A stretch of 64,000 bases of DNA from Thermanaeromonas sp. C210 (GTDB lineage: Bacteria > Bacillota > DSM-521 > Neomoorellales > Neomoorellaceae). Below are positions 9,011 through 18,139 of this stretch, one piece after another. The notes beneath the pieces were generated by a model, which ran no database searches, was not told the origin of the DNA, and worked only from the letters and a program-made list of their open reading frames with translations. Where the stretch lies: NCBI RefSeq assembly GCF_013167955.1, contig NZ_BLWF01000002.1:594647-658646 (forward strand), given 5' to 3'. Every line of letters starts with the position of its first letter. Within the stretch, counting starts at the first letter, position 1. Position numbers and translations under genes: made by a program.

Positions 9011-9514
9011 TCACTCAGTTACTAATCCGAGGGCAATTTCCAGGGCCTTCTCCTCCTCGTCGCTCAAGCGGTACAGGGCCTTAGCCCGCTTGACCGGCTT
9101 GAGGAATATCCGGGTTTCGTCCCGGGCATACAAGCTGGTCAGGATGAAGCCGTCTCCCCCCTTGGAAAGAACCGCCAGGGCAAAGCTCAGTTCGCTTCCG
9201 GTGTCGGGGAAGGCGTTAAAGCGAACCATGCCAACGCGGCACAGGGTTCCCTCCAGGTACTGGATAATGTCGGCCACTTTCTCTTCCATACGCTCTACCG
9301 TGTCCTTTACCTCTTTTATATCCCGGAAACGCTCCAGGGCCGCCGCGAGTTCCTGGCCGTCGCCCGTTCCGGCCAGGCGCTTGAGGCGAGAGTCCAGCCG
9401 CCGTACTTCCGCCCGCAGGGAAAGGGTAAGCAGCAGCAGGACGGCGGCGAAAAGGAGGCTGACGAGGACGGCGTACGGAAAATAAGGTGTCAATAATGCC
9501 ACAATGCGATCCAA
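9011..9514 (-). CDS. DUF4446-like membrane-anchored protein with coiled coil
   Basis: A 167-aa protein with one N-terminal transmembrane helix (about residues 13-33), then a predicted coiled coil (LRAEVRRLDSRLKRL ... ALERFRDIKEVKDTVERMEE). The conserved C-terminal beta-rich domain contains RVGMVRFNAFPDTGSELSFA and ends in LSDEEEKALEIAL. This is the DUF4446 arrangement, a family often close to parAB in Clostridia, of unknown function. The start is TTG at 9514, with AGCAGGTGG upstream. A divergent gap of about 470 bp separates it from larE. Confidence 0.75.
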   Translation of the reverse strand: MDRIVALLTPYFPYAVLVSLLFAAVLLLLTLSLRAEVRRLDSRLKRLAGTGDGQELAAALERFRDIKEVKDTVERMEEKVADIIQYLEGTLCRVGMVRFNAFPDTGSELSFALAVLSKGGDGFILTSLYARDETRIFLKPVKRAKALYRLSDEEEKALEIALGLVTE

Positions 9515-9739
9515 GGTTTTTCACCACCTGCTCCTCGTTCAAAATTAAGGGCTATCATGGTACCCCGGGGAACACCCGCCGTCCAGTTTAAATTCCACAC
9601 CCGCGGGCCATTTCCTTTTTTGACTTTATTCGTCCTGACCGGAACGCCGCTCTGTCCGGTTACCCATTCTTCCATGACAGTCATTGGCTCCCGTCAGGTA
9701 GACCCCTCTATAAGGTGGCAATTGGGCCATGAGGCAACC

Positions 9740-9850
9740 CCGTGTGCCGGGTGGAAGACTAAACTTGAGCCAAGTTGGCGGGGGAGGCGGCACCGGAGTA
9801 GCCAGGTGCCTGCAGCCGGCTCCCGGGGTACGGAGGCCCAAGGAACCGGC
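9740..9850 (+). repeat. Structured intergenic element, copy B (upstream of larE)
   Basis: The 470-bp gap 9515-9987 has no gene. Within it lies a block aligning with the copy at 26205-26310: GGAAGA, then a GCCAAGTTGGC hairpin, GGGGGAGGCGG (core at 9783-9790), CCGGAG, GCCTGC and GCCGGCTCC in the same order. It shares GACTAAAC and the GGAGGCGG core with copies C and D. It is about 85 bp upstream of the larE -35 box, so it is probably not part of the larE leader. Confidence 0.5.
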
Positions 9851-9933
9851 GCAGTCCTGAAATTAATGGCGGCAGGGCCGGGAGTTCCATCATGGCCGGC
9901 CGAAGGGCGGAAATAGCCCACCGGACTACCACA

Positions 9934-9963
9934 TTGACATTCTTCCCCTCCCTGGGATATGAT
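9934..9963 (+). promoter_or_regulatory. Sigma-A promoter of larE-larC
   Basis: Perfect TTGACA at 9934-9939 and TATGAT at 9958-9963, separated by 18 bp, lie 25 bp upstream of the larE start codon. Confidence 0.8.
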
Positions 9964-9987
9964 CAGAGGCAAAAAGGAGAGAGAAAT

Positions 9988-10824
9988 ATGCTTCCGGTAG
10001 AATTGGCCGCGAAGCTCGAGCGATTGAAGGAGAACATCTCGTCCCTGGGAAGTGTCCTGGTGGCCTTCTCCGGCGGAGTGGACAGTACCCTCCTGCTCCG
10101 AGTAGCCTTGGAGGCTGCACCTCGGGTCCTGGCGGTCACCGCCGTTTCCCCCACCTACCCGCGAGAGGAGTTAGAGCAGGCCCGGGTATTGGCCCGGGAC
10201 CTGGGAGCCGAGCATTTGCTCGTTGAGACCCGGGAAATGGAGAACCCATCTTTTATTTCCAACCCCGCCGACCGGTGCTATCACTGTAAAAGTGAGCTCT
10301 TCGGCCTTCTCAAAGATATCGCCGCCTCCCGGGGCCTACAGGCCGTTCTGGACGGCACCAATGCCAGCGATACCGGCGATTACCGGCCGGGCATGCGGGC
10401 TGCCCGGGCCCACGGAGTTAAAAGTCCCCTCTTGGAGGCGGGCCTCACTAAGGATGAGGTGCGGCAACTCTCCCGGTACTACGGGCTGCCTACATGGGAC
10501 AAGCCTTCCATGGCCTGCCTTTCCTCGCGTATACCCTACGGGGAACCCATCACCAGGGAAAAGATAGCCCAAGTACAGGCCGGAGAGGCCTTCCTGCGCG
10601 GTTTAGGGCTCCGGGAAGTGCGCCTGCGGCACCACGGCTCCCTGGCCCGGGTGGAGGTTGACCCGGCGGCCCTTCCCTTCTTGGTCAGCCGGGGGGTGCG
10701 GGAGAAGGTGATTGCTGCCCTAAAAGGTCTCGGCTTCACCTATATCACCCTGGATATGGAGGGCTACCGTACCGGCAGCATGAACGAAGTCCTGGACGGC
10801 GCCGGCAGGAAGGGGGAGGTTTGA
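9988..10824 (+). CDS. larE: ATP-dependent sacrificial sulfur transferase LarE
   Basis: LarE adenylates the pyridinium dicarboxylate precursor and transfers sulfur to it during synthesis of the nickel-pincer nucleotide cofactor of lactate racemase-type enzymes. The 278-aa product has the PP-loop [10 protein letters not shown] near residue 27, the [11 protein letters not shown] pair of cysteines and the [13 protein letters not shown] motif, whose Cys lies at the place of the sulfur-donating residue in known LarE. Whether this enzyme sacrifices its own cysteine or uses a 4Fe-4S cluster cannot be read here. The ATG at 9988 follows AAGGAGAG; a longer frame from 9892 would run across the promoter. 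It is followed at once by larC. larA and larB were not seen. Confidence 0.93.
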   Translation: MLPVELAAKLERLKENISSLGSVLVAFSGGVDSTLLLRVALEAAPRVLAVTAVSPTYPREELEQARVLARDLGAEHLLVETREMENPSFISNPADRCYHCKSELFGLLKDIAASRGLQAVLDGTNASDTGDYRPGMRAARAHGVKSPLLEAGLTKDEVRQLSRYYGLPTWDKPSMACLSSRIPYGEPITREKIAQVQAGEAFLRGLGLREVRLRHHGSLARVEVDPAALPFLVSRGVREKVIAALKGLGFTYITLDMEGYRTGSMNEVLDGAGRKGEV

Positions 10825-10825
10825 A

Positions 10826-12037
10826 GTGAAGATAGCCTATTTTGACTGTTTCTCCGGCATAAGCGGGGATATGTGCCTGGGCGCTATTCTTTCTTGCGGC
10901 CTGCCGCCGGGGGAGCTCAGCGCCGGGTTGAAGAGCCTGCCGTTGGAAGGCTGGGAGCTCGAGGTCCGCCCTTCCCAGCAACACGGGCTGGTAGGCACCG
11001 ATGTCCTGGTCAGGGTGGAAGGCCCGCAGCCCCACCGCCACCTGGCGGAGGTGGTAGAAACTATTAATTCTTCCTCCTTACCCGCAGAGGTAAGGGAGAA
11101 GGCGGTCGCCGTTTTCCGGCGCTTGGCCGCGGCCGAAGCCCGGGTCCACGGCACCGACCCCGACCACGTTCATTTCCACGAGGTGGGCGCCGTGGACGCC
11201 ATCGTGGACGTGGTGGGCACCTGTTGGGGCCTCCATGCCCTGGGGGTGGAGGAGGTCTACGCTTCCCCCCTTCCCCTGGGGTCGGGCTGGGTACGGTGCC
11301 ACCACGGCCATCTGCCGGTGCCGGCTCCGGCTACCGTATACCTCCTGGAGGGTTATCCCGTGTACGGGTCCGACATCCAGGCGGAACTGGTAACGCCCAC
11401 CGGCGCCGCCCTCATTACCACCCTCGCCCGCTCCTTCGGCCCGCCGCCGGCCATGCGGCTCGAGGCCTGCGGCTACGGAGCGGGCAAGACGCCCCTTCCG
11501 CGTCCTAACTTTCTACGCCTTCTCATCGGCGACCCTTCAAGGGACCGGGCGGTGGGGGAAGAGGTAATGGTGGTGGAGACCACCCTTGACGATATGAACC
11601 CCGAGTTTCTACCCTACCTGGTGGAACAGCTTCTGGCCGCCGGGGCCCTAGACGCCTTTTTTACTCCCGTGTACATGAAAAAGGGCCGGCCCGGTGTAGT
11701 GGTCACCGCCCTCTGCCCGGAGAGTTCCCTGGAAGGAATTACGGCAGTTTTTTTCCGTCATTCCACCACCCTGGGGGTCCGCATCCGTAGGGAGGACCGG
11801 GTGGTGGCCGCCAGGGAGATAGTGACCGTCCAGACGCCCTACGGCCCCATAGAAGTTAAATGGGCCGCCCCTCCCGCCGGCGCTCCAGGGGGCACGGTTT
11901 TCAATGTGGCGCCGGAATTTGAATCCTGCCGCCGGGCGGCCGAAGAACGGGGCGTGCCCCTTAAGGAGGTTTACCTGGCGGCCCTGGCGGCCGCCCGAGC
12001 CCAGGGTCCTCCCTCGGGCCTGTTTCAGGGAGAGTAG
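10826..12037 (+). CDS. larC: Nickel-pincer cofactor nickel insertase LarC
   Basis: LarC inserts nickel into the pincer precursor in a CTP-dependent reaction. The 403-aa frame starts [16 protein letters not shown] and carries the family segments [17 protein letters not shown] and [11 protein letters not shown], plus the C-terminal half [19 protein letters not shown]. In some bacteria larC is split and joined by ribosomal frameshifting; here it is one uninterrupted frame. The GTG start lies 1 nt after the larE stop, with GGGGGAGG upstream inside larE, so the two are translationally coupled. Confidence 0.93.
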   Translation: MKIAYFDCFSGISGDMCLGAILSCGLPPGELSAGLKSLPLEGWELEVRPSQQHGLVGTDVLVRVEGPQPHRHLAEVVETINSSSLPAEVREKAVAVFRRLAAAEARVHGTDPDHVHFHEVGAVDAIVDVVGTCWGLHALGVEEVYASPLPLGSGWVRCHHGHLPVPAPATVYLLEGYPVYGSDIQAELVTPTGAALITTLARSFGPPPAMRLEACGYGAGKTPLPRPNFLRLLIGDPSRDRAVGEEVMVVETTLDDMNPEFLPYLVEQLLAAGALDAFFTPVYMKKGRPGVVVTALCPESSLEGITAVFFRHSTTLGVRIRREDRVVAAREIVTVQTPYGPIEVKWAAPPAGAPGGTVFNVAPEFESCRRAAEERGVPLKEVYLAALAAARAQGPPSGLFQGE

Positions 12038-12513
12038 CTTTCCCATGGGTAGCTTCCCGTCTACCGTTAAAAGAGGCCGGAAGGACTTTCCTGAGACCCC
12101 AGGCCACTGCGAGCCGGCTTCTGCTCCCCTTTAAGTCGGGGTTTAGCCCACTGGTGGGCATCTTAATCTAGCCCCGCGGCCGGACCTCCCCGGAGGGGCT
12201 TACGTTCGGCCGGCATTTTGAGCCGACGCTGGCGCGCGGTACCCTGGGCACGCGGGCCATGGAGCTCGGAACAGCGGCCGGCTATATCAACTGGACTCTT
12301 CTTTTGCCCTTTGGCCGCCGTAGGAGCCCCCTCAATCATGGACGACAAAAAAGGGGATGCCTCCCTCTCCATTATTCCCGACGCAAGACCCCTTAGCCTG
12401 TGCCGTCAGCCGAAGGGCGGTCCCGGCCTTCCTTGCAGTCCCCCAACGTCAGCCGGCAGTGCCGGGACCGCCTCGGTTCCTTCCGGCCGGTTTTCCGCCC
12501 CGGGTCCCCCTTC
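12038..12513. other. Gene-free interval rich in palindromes
   Basis: About 475 bp between larC and the convergent zinc-finger gene contain no convincing frame. Several inverted repeats are visible: CCCC-loop-CGGGG at 12126-12141, GCCCAC-TG-GTGGGC at 12146-12159, and AGCCCC (12171-12176) pairing with GGGGCT (12195-12200) around an inner CCTCC/GGAGG stem. It could be a terminator array, a remnant of a small mobile element or an unrecognised RNA. No assignment is possible. Confidence 0.4.
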
Positions 12514-12789
12514 CTAGTCGAAGAAATCCAGGTCGAAAATCTCTCCCAGCAGGCCACGCCGTTTTTTACCCTTGCGCATTTCCTTCCCACCCCTATATCC
12601 TTCCCGCCACCTGGGTTCCTCTTCCCACTCGTCTGCGTCCCGGTAAGGGGCTTCCACCGTAGCCAGGAGTTTCTCCAGCTCACCCCTGTCCAGCCAGATC
12701 CCCTTGCATTCGGGGCAGACATCGATCAGGACGCCGCGGCGCTCCACTTCCTTCATGGTTACGTCGCAGAGGGGGCAGCGCATGGTCAT
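12514..12789 (-). CDS. TFIIB-type zinc-ribbon protein
   Basis: A 91-aa protein. The first 45 residues form a zf-TFIIB domain: CPLCDVTM supplies two cysteines and DVCPECKGIWLDRGELEKLL supplies the other two plus the hallmark GIWLDRGEL. The rest is charged and ends with DLDFFD. Such small zinc ribbons are common in bacteria and have no assigned role. The start is one of the ATGs at 12789 or 12783, close to AAGGAGAG; a GTG at 12792 is less likely. It is possibly co-transcribed after the DUF554 gene (67 bp gap). Confidence 0.8.
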   Translation of the reverse strand: MTMRCPLCDVTMKEVERRGVLIDVCPECKGIWLDRGELEKLLATVEAPYRDADEWEEEPRWREGYRGGKEMRKGKKRRGLLGEIFDLDFFD

Positions 12790-12856
12790 CACTCTCCTTG
12801 GGGTTCTAAAGTTGTTCCTTAACGCCGGCAGGACGGCGTTTGGGGGTCCCCTCCGG

Positions 12857-13528
12857 TCACAGGCCGGCCAACACGCCGACCACCAGGAGGGCCGGCAGAA
12901 GGTTGGCTATGCGGAACTCCCGGACCTTCAGCAGGTTCAAGGCGATGGCCACGATGAGGAGGCCGCCCGTCGCCGTAATTTCGTTTACCACCTCGGCCCG
13001 CAGATAGGGTGATACCCAGGCCGCGCCTGCTGTGAGGGTCCCCTGATAGGCCAATACACTCAGGGCCGACAGGCCTACGCCCACTCCCAGCCTTCCGGTG
13101 AGGATTAGGGCCAGGGTCCCGTCCAGGAGGGACTTGGTGTACAGGGTAGTGTAGTTATGCTGGAGGCCTGCTTCGAGGGAGCCGGTGATGGCCATGGCCC
13201 CGGTGCAGAAGATCATGGTGCCCGCAACAAAGCCTCTTCCCATCTGGCCGTCATCGCTGCCGGTCCGCTCTTCCAGGCGTTGCCCCAGGCGTTCCAGCCA
13301 TCCCTCCAGGTTGAGGAGTTCGCCCAAGGCGCCGCCTACAATTAAGCCCAAAATAATGGTGAGCACCTTTTCGCCCTGGAGGGCCATGTTGGCCCCCGTC
13401 AGGAGCAGCCCCAGGCCCAGGGCCTGGAACACGGTTTCCAGCACTCTATCGGGCAGGCGGGTACCCAACACTTTGCCGGCCATGGTGCCCAGGAAGATGG
13501 CCAGGGCGTTGATAACGCTGGCGATCAC
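12857..13528 (-). CDS. DUF554 family membrane protein (YdfK/YqgA-like)
   Basis: A 223-aa integral membrane protein with about seven hydrophobic helices. The N-terminus IASVINALAIFLGTMAGKVLG and the central GTMIFCTGAMAITGSLEAGL are typical of DUF554, a widespread family without an established function; its members are often called putative transporters. The GTG at 13528 is preceded by GGGAG. The parS site lies immediately upstream, between this gene and parB. Confidence 0.85.
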   Translation of the reverse strand: MIASVINALAIFLGTMAGKVLGTRLPDRVLETVFQALGLGLLLTGANMALQGEKVLTIILGLIVGGALGELLNLEGWLERLGQRLEERTGSDDGQMGRGFVAGTMIFCTGAMAITGSLEAGLQHNYTTLYTKSLLDGTLALILTGRLGVGVGLSALSVLAYQGTLTAGAAWVSPYLRAEVVNEITATGGLLIVAIALNLLKVREFRIANLLPALLVVGVLAGL

Positions 13529-13546
13529 TTGCTCCCATCCCCCGAC

Positions 13547-13562
13547 TGTTTCACGTGAAACA
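13547..13562. other. parS centromere site
   Basis: A perfect 16-bp palindrome, TGTTTCACGTGAAACA, identical to the bacterial parS consensus bound by ParB/Spo0J. It lies 10 bp past the parB stop and about 8.5 kb from oriC. Confidence 0.95.
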
Positions 13563-13571
13563 TATAGGTGT

Positions 13572-14456
13572 TCATCCCTGGCCTCTACCCTGGAGTTCTT
13601 CTACCAACCGGTTAAGTTCCTCCTCGCCGTAGTAGTAAATCTCGATACGGCCCCCGCGGGGGAGCTGCCGCACCTTTACCACGGTCCCCAGCCTTTCCTC
13701 TAACGCCTCTTCGATCTGGGTCAAAGACCAATCCTCATCGCGGCCCCGCGGGCTTCCCTCTGCCCGGCTGCCGGAGGCCCCCTTTCTTTTGGCACCCTTC
13801 CCCTGAAACCTTTTCACCAGTTCTTCCACCTGGCGCACGCTCAACCTATCTTGGGCTATCCGCGTGGCCAGCTCCACCTGGGAACCTTCATCCTCCAGGG
13901 CCAGGAGCCCCCGAGCGTGCCCGGCGGTAATTTCCCCCCGGCGGAGCATCTCCTGCACGGCCAGGGGCAACTGCAGGAGCCGCAGGGCATTGGCTATAAC
14001 GGGCCGGCTCTTACCTACCCGTGCAGCTACCTCCTCCTGGGTGAGCCCGTGTTCCACAATGAGGGACTGGTAAGCCCGCGCCTCCTCCAGGGGGTTCAGG
14101 TCCTCCCGTTGGAGATTCTCGATGAGGGCCACCTCGGCCATTTCCCTCTCGCTAAGATCCCGTACCACAGCGGGGATCTCTTTAATTCCTGCCAAGCGGC
14201 ACGCCCGCCAGCGCCGCTCCCCGGCCACCAGCTCGTAGAGCCCATCTCCGCGGGGTCGAACCACCACTGGCTGAATAACGCCGTGCTGGCGGATGGAAGC
14301 CGCCAACTCCTCCAGTTTCTCCTGGTCGAAGTCATCCCGCGGCTGATGGCGGCCGGCCACAATGGCATCCACGGACAGGTGCTGGATATCGCCACCGTCC
14401 GTGGCCCTTTCCGGCAGCAGAGCGCTCAATCCCCGGCCCAATCCCCGTTTAGCCAT
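13572..14456 (-). CDS. parB: Chromosome partitioning protein ParB/Spo0J
   Basis: ParB binds parS, loads and spreads as a CTP-gated clamp, and recruits SMC. The 294-aa protein opens [16 protein letters not shown] (ParA-interacting arm). It has the nucleotide-binding motif [10 protein letters not shown] near residue 75 and [17 protein letters not shown], followed by the helix-turn-helix [19 protein letters not shown] at about 135-153. A basic linker leads to the C-terminal dimer domain. It overlaps parA by 8 bp, and the matching parS site sits directly downstream. Confidence 0.97.
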   Translation of the reverse strand: MAKRGLGRGLSALLPERATDGGDIQHLSVDAIVAGRHQPRDDFDQEKLEELAASIRQHGVIQPVVVRPRGDGLYELVAGERRWRACRLAGIKEIPAVVRDLSEREMAEVALIENLQREDLNPLEEARAYQSLIVEHGLTQEEVAARVGKSRPVIANALRLLQLPLAVQEMLRRGEITAGHARGLLALEDEGSQVELATRIAQDRLSVRQVEELVKRFQGKGAKRKGASGSRAEGSPRGRDEDWSLTQIEEALEERLGTVVKVRQLPRGGRIEIYYYGEEELNRLVEELQGRGQG

Positions 14457-15210
14457 GAGCCATCACCTCCCGGGCCAACTCCCGATATGCCTCCGCTCCC
14501 CGTGAACGGGGATCGTAGGTGGTAATAGGCTTCCCGTGGCTGGGAGCCTCGGAAAGCCTTACATTGCGGGGAATAATACTGCGAAAGACTTTGTCGCCGA
14601 AGTAACCCTTGACCTCGTCAACCACCTGGAGGGACAAATTGGTCCGGGGATCAAACATGGTGAGGACTACCCCTTCCAGCTGGAGCCCGGGATTCAAATG
14701 GCGGGCCACAAGCTGAACGGTATTCATGAGCTGCCCCAAGCCCTCGAGGGCATAATATTCGCACTGGATAGGTATCAAGACGCGGTCGGCAGCCGTAAGG
14801 GCATTAAGGGTGAGGAGGCCAAGGGAAGGCGGGCAGTCGATTAATATGTAGTCGTAACCCTGCCGCACATTCTCCAGGGCCCTCCTCAGTTTCCCCTCCC
14901 GGGATACGGCCCCCACCAGCTCGACCTCCGCGCCCGCCAATTCAATGGTGGCCGGCGCCACTTCCAGACGCGGAATAGCGGTAGCCATAATAATCCCTTC
15001 CAGGGGCAGGCCCTCGATCAAAACGTCGTACATGCAGTGCTCCAGCTTAACTCGGTCGATTCCCAGGCCGCTGGTAGCATTGCCCTGGGGATCGATATCC
15101 ACCAGGAGCACCCTTTTCCCCTCCTCGGCCAGGGAAGCCCCTAAGTTGACCGCCGTCGTAGTTTTGCCCACCCCCCCTTTTTGATTGGCCACAGCAATAA
15201 CCCTACCCAT
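14449..15210 (-). CDS. parA: Chromosome partitioning ATPase ParA/Soj
   Basis: ParA is a deviant Walker ATPase that works with ParB in origin segregation and regulates DnaA. The start [20 protein letters not shown] at 15210 puts the KGGVGKTTT motif at residues 11-19. [16 protein letters not shown] and [18 protein letters not shown] follow. The open frame runs on to 15330, but 15210, behind GGGAGAG, gives the standard 253-aa length. The roughly 290 bp upstream to rsmG (15211-15500) hold nothing recognisable. Confidence 0.96.
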   Translation of the reverse strand: MGRVIAVANQKGGVGKTTTAVNLGASLAEEGKRVLLVDIDPQGNATSGLGIDRVKLEHCMYDVLIEGLPLEGIIMATAIPRLEVAPATIELAGAEVELVGAVSREGKLRRALENVRQGYDYILIDCPPSLGLLTLNALTAADRVLIPIQCEYYALEGLGQLMNTVQLVARHLNPGLQLEGVVLTMFDPRTNLSLQVVDEVKGYFGDKVFRSIIPRNVRLSEAPSHGKPITTYDPRSRGAEAYRELAREVMAHG

Positions 15211-15500
15211 GCCCCGTTCTCTCCCTTTAAGCAAGCATTCAAGAAACTTCCCGCACCGGCAAATCGCCCCATGGGCCAGTACCGCCCGCCCTAAGTTCCT
15301 CCCCCGTTGACGGCCCCAACTCAACCCCATCCTCGGCCGCTACCCATCACCGCTCTCCCTTGCCTAACAACCCTCCGGCACCTCAGGGAAAGGTTTGCCT
15401 ATGTACGGGGACACCCGACGGTGGTCACCGCAACCTTGATGCAGGGCCAGGCACAGCCCTCGTCCCCGCTAACCCTACTATAGCAGAATTCAACACATTC

Positions 15501-16214
15501 CTAAAGCGGTCTTTTCTCCGGGATGCCGGGACGGCGCGGCCACCGGGGGTCCGTCCCGGCCCTCTTTACCACCACTACCAGCCGCCTCTCCTCGCCACCC
15601 CCCGGCAGCCGTCCCTGCCACACCCTCTCCACCTCGGCGCCGAGCATGGCCAGGGCCCGGGCGGCCCCCTCGATCTCCTCATCCGCCCGGGGACCCTTAT
15701 AAGCCACCACCCTGCCCCCTACTCTAACCAGGGGTACGCAGTACTCCAGGACCACCGCCAGGTCAGCCACGGCGCGGGCGGTGGCCAGGTCGAACCTCTC
15801 CCGAAATTCTTCCTGCCGGCCTACCACCTCCGCCCGGGCCCATACACACCGGATACCCTCGAGGCCCAATTCCCTGATGGCTGCCGACAGAAACTCCGCC
15901 TTTTTCCTCGTGCCCTCGACCAGGGTAACCTCCAGGTCGGGCCGGTATATCTTTAACACCATCCCCGGCAGCCCGCCCCCGCTTCCTACATCTACCACCC
16001 GGGCACCGGGCGGGACCTCCAGGGCCACAAAAAGGAGCAGGGAATCTAAGAAGTGTTTGCGCCAGACTTCCTGCTCCTCCGTTACCGCCGTTAAATTTAG
16101 CTCCCGGTTCCTTTTCAGGAGCAGCCGGGCGTAGGCGGAGAGGAGCTGCAGCTGCCGGCCGCTTAACTTCCATCCCTGCTCCTCCAAAAATAAGCCCAGC
16201 CCCTTATCCTCCAT
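15501..16214 (-). CDS. rsmG: 16S rRNA (guanine527-N7)-methyltransferase RsmG
   Basis: RsmG methylates G527 of 16S rRNA using SAM. The 237-aa product has the expected N-terminus (LLSAYARLLLKRNRELNLTA), the SAM loop VVDVGSGGGLPGMVL near residue 70, and the conserved FDLATARAVADLAVVLEY. Its ATG overlaps the mnmG stop by one base (TGATG), so translation is coupled. The C-terminal extension after VVVKRAG is slightly longer than usual. Confidence 0.96.
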   Translation of the reverse strand: MEDKGLGLFLEEQGWKLSGRQLQLLSAYARLLLKRNRELNLTAVTEEQEVWRKHFLDSLLLFVALEVPPGARVVDVGSGGGLPGMVLKIYRPDLEVTLVEGTRKKAEFLSAAIRELGLEGIRCVWARAEVVGRQEEFRERFDLATARAVADLAVVLEYCVPLVRVGGRVVAYKGPRADEEIEGAARALAMLGAEVERVWQGRLPGGGEERRLVVVVKRAGTDPRWPRRPGIPEKRPL

Positions 16215-18103
16215 CAGTAACCGGCCGCCCTCCCGTGTTGCCGCCGCCGCTGTTCCAAATACACCAGCAACACGTTAATGTCGGCGGGGGTAACGCCGGG
16301 AATCCTCATAGCTTGGCCGATGGATTCCGGCCGCACTTTGGAGAGCTGCTCCACACCTTCTTTGGAGAGACCCCGTACCTGCCCGTAATCCAGGTCCCCC
16401 GGGATCTTCCTGCCCTCCAGCCTGGCGATGCGTTCTACCTGGGCCCGCTCTTTGGCGATGTAGCCCTCGTACTTCAAGGAGATCTCAACTTGTTCCGCCA
16501 CCAGGGGTTCCATTTCCGCCACCAGTCCCCTTTCCTGGAGGTCCGCCAGGGTTATGCCCGGCCGCTTCAGCAAATCGGAGAGCCTCACCGGGCCCTTGAG
16601 GGAGGTTTCCCCTCGCTCCTGCAAGAGCTCTTCTATCTCCTCGTCCTCCGGACCTACATATTTCTGCCGCAATTCCTCTATAGCCCTTCCGATGGCCTCC
16701 CTCTTCCGGCAGAACCGCGCAAACCGGGCTTCGTCCAGGAGTCCCACCCGGTAGCCCTTCTCTGCCAGCCGGAGGTCGGCATTGTCCTCCCGCAACAACA
16801 GACGGTGCTCGGCCCTTGAAGTCAAGAGCCGGTAGGGCTCTGTAACTCCCTTGGTGACCAGATCGTCGATGAGGACCCCGATATACGCCTCCGAGCGGCT
16901 GAGGACCAGGCCCTCCCGGTCCCGCGCCCGGCACGCGGCGTTGATCCCAGCCATTAATCCCTGGGCGGCCGCCTCCTCATACCCAGAGGTCCCATTGATC
17001 TGGCCCGCCAGAAAGAGGCCGGGAATCTCCTTACATTCCAGGGTCAGCTTGAGCTGGGTGGGGTCCACGTAGTCGTACTCGATGGCATATCCTGGCCGTA
17101 CCATCTCCGCCCTCTCTAGACCGGGAATGGTGTGGAGGACTTCCAGTTGCACATCCTCGGGCAGGCTGGTAGACAGTCCCTGGACGTACATTTCCTCGGT
17201 CGTCAATCCCTCCGGCTCCAGGAATATTTGGTGGGCCGGCCGGTCAAAGCGCACCACCTTATCCTCAATAGAAGGGCAGTAGCGGGGACCCTGACCCTCA
17301 ATGACGCCGCTGAACAGGGGCGCCCGGTGGAGATTATCCCTTATAATGGCATGGGTCCGCTCATTGGTATGGGTGAGCCAGCAGGAAACATTAGGCCGCC
17401 CGGGCGTCTCCTCCCAGAAGGAGAAGTAAAGGGGGCCCTCGTCGCCCGGCTGCTCTACCATCCGTCCAAAGTCCACCGAACGCCGGTTTACCCGCGGCGG
17501 CGTGCCCGTCTTAAACCGGCCCATCTTAAGCCCCAGTTCCCGCAGGCTCCGCGCCAGTTCGACCGCCGGGAACTGGCCGTTAGGCCCGCCCTCATAGGCT
17601 ACGTCTCCCACGATGATCCGACCCCGGAGATAGGTGCCCGTGGTGACCACCAAACTCCGGCAGTCGAAATAAGCGCCGCTCCGGGTGAGGAGGCCCCGGA
17701 TCCGGCCGCCCTCCGCAATTATCCGGGTAACTGTAGCCTGTTTAACCTCGAGGTTCTCCTGCCGCAAAAGAGTAGAGAGCATCAGCTGCTGGTAAAGCTT
17801 CTTGTCCGCCTGGGCCCGCAGGGCCCTAACGGCCGGTCCCTTGCCTACATTGAGCCGGCGGATCTGGATCCGGCTCCGGTCGGTGTTAAGGCCCATCTGC
17901 CCGCCCAGGGCATCTATCTCCCGCACCAGATGGCCCTTGGCCGGGCCGCCCACCGAAGGATTGCAGGCCATCATGGCCACTGCCTCCAGGCTCAAGGTCA
18001 AAAGAAGGGTGCGACAACCCATCCGGGCCGCCGCCAGGGCCGCCTCGCAACCCGCGTGGCCCGCACCCACCACGATGACCTCATATTCGCCGGCACGGTA
18101 CAT
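16214..18103 (-). CDS. mnmG: tRNA uridine-5-carboxymethylaminomethyl modification enzyme MnmG (GidA)
   Basis: This FAD-dependent partner of MnmE installs the carboxymethylaminomethyl group on wobble U34. The 629-aa protein has the dinucleotide fold [20 protein letters not shown] at the N-terminus, [20 protein letters not shown], and the two GidA signature regions [20 protein letters not shown]...GTPPRV and ...[16 protein letters not shown]. The start ATG at 18103 is preceded by GGAGGTGA; an ATG at 18118 lacks a comparable site. It belongs to the mnmE-mnmG-rsmG operon. Confidence 0.97.
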   Translation of the reverse strand: MYRAGEYEVIVVGAGHAGCEAALAAARMGCRTLLLTLSLEAVAMMACNPSVGGPAKGHLVREIDALGGQMGLNTDRSRIQIRRLNVGKGPAVRALRAQADKKLYQQLMLSTLLRQENLEVKQATVTRIIAEGGRIRGLLTRSGAYFDCRSLVVTTGTYLRGRIIVGDVAYEGGPNGQFPAVELARSLRELGLKMGRFKTGTPPRVNRRSVDFGRMVEQPGDEGPLYFSFWEETPGRPNVSCWLTHTNERTHAIIRDNLHRAPLFSGVIEGQGPRYCPSIEDKVVRFDRPAHQIFLEPEGLTTEEMYVQGLSTSLPEDVQLEVLHTIPGLERAEMVRPGYAIEYDYVDPTQLKLTLECKEIPGLFLAGQINGTSGYEEAAAQGLMAGINAACRARDREGLVLSRSEAYIGVLIDDLVTKGVTEPYRLLTSRAEHRLLLREDNADLRLAEKGYRVGLLDEARFARFCRKREAIGRAIEELRQKYVGPEDEEIEELLQERGETSLKGPVRLSDLLKRPGITLADLQERGLVAEMEPLVAEQVEISLKYEGYIAKERAQVERIARLEGRKIPGDLDYGQVRGLSKEGVEQLSKVRPESIGQAMRIPGVTPADINVLLVYLEQRRRQHGRAAGY

Positions 18104-18139
18104 ACCTCTCACCTCCATTCTTGCGAAAAAAAATAGATC

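Noticed and set aside
9740..9890. Possible c-di-AMP (ydaO), cobalamin or fluoride riboswitch upstream of larE
   Set aside because: Short strings (GGAGG, GGTACGGAGG) resemble ydaO and GGCGATGG resembles the fluoride class in copy A, but the invariant cores of these families (for example GGGTNAATC or the cobalamin box) are missing.
10826..12037. Programmed frameshift in larC
   Set aside because: Some larC genes are split, but this one is a single open frame of normal length.
17132..18136. A 334-codon plus-strand frame
   Set aside because: It is the antisense of mnmG and its translation is low-complexity without motifs.
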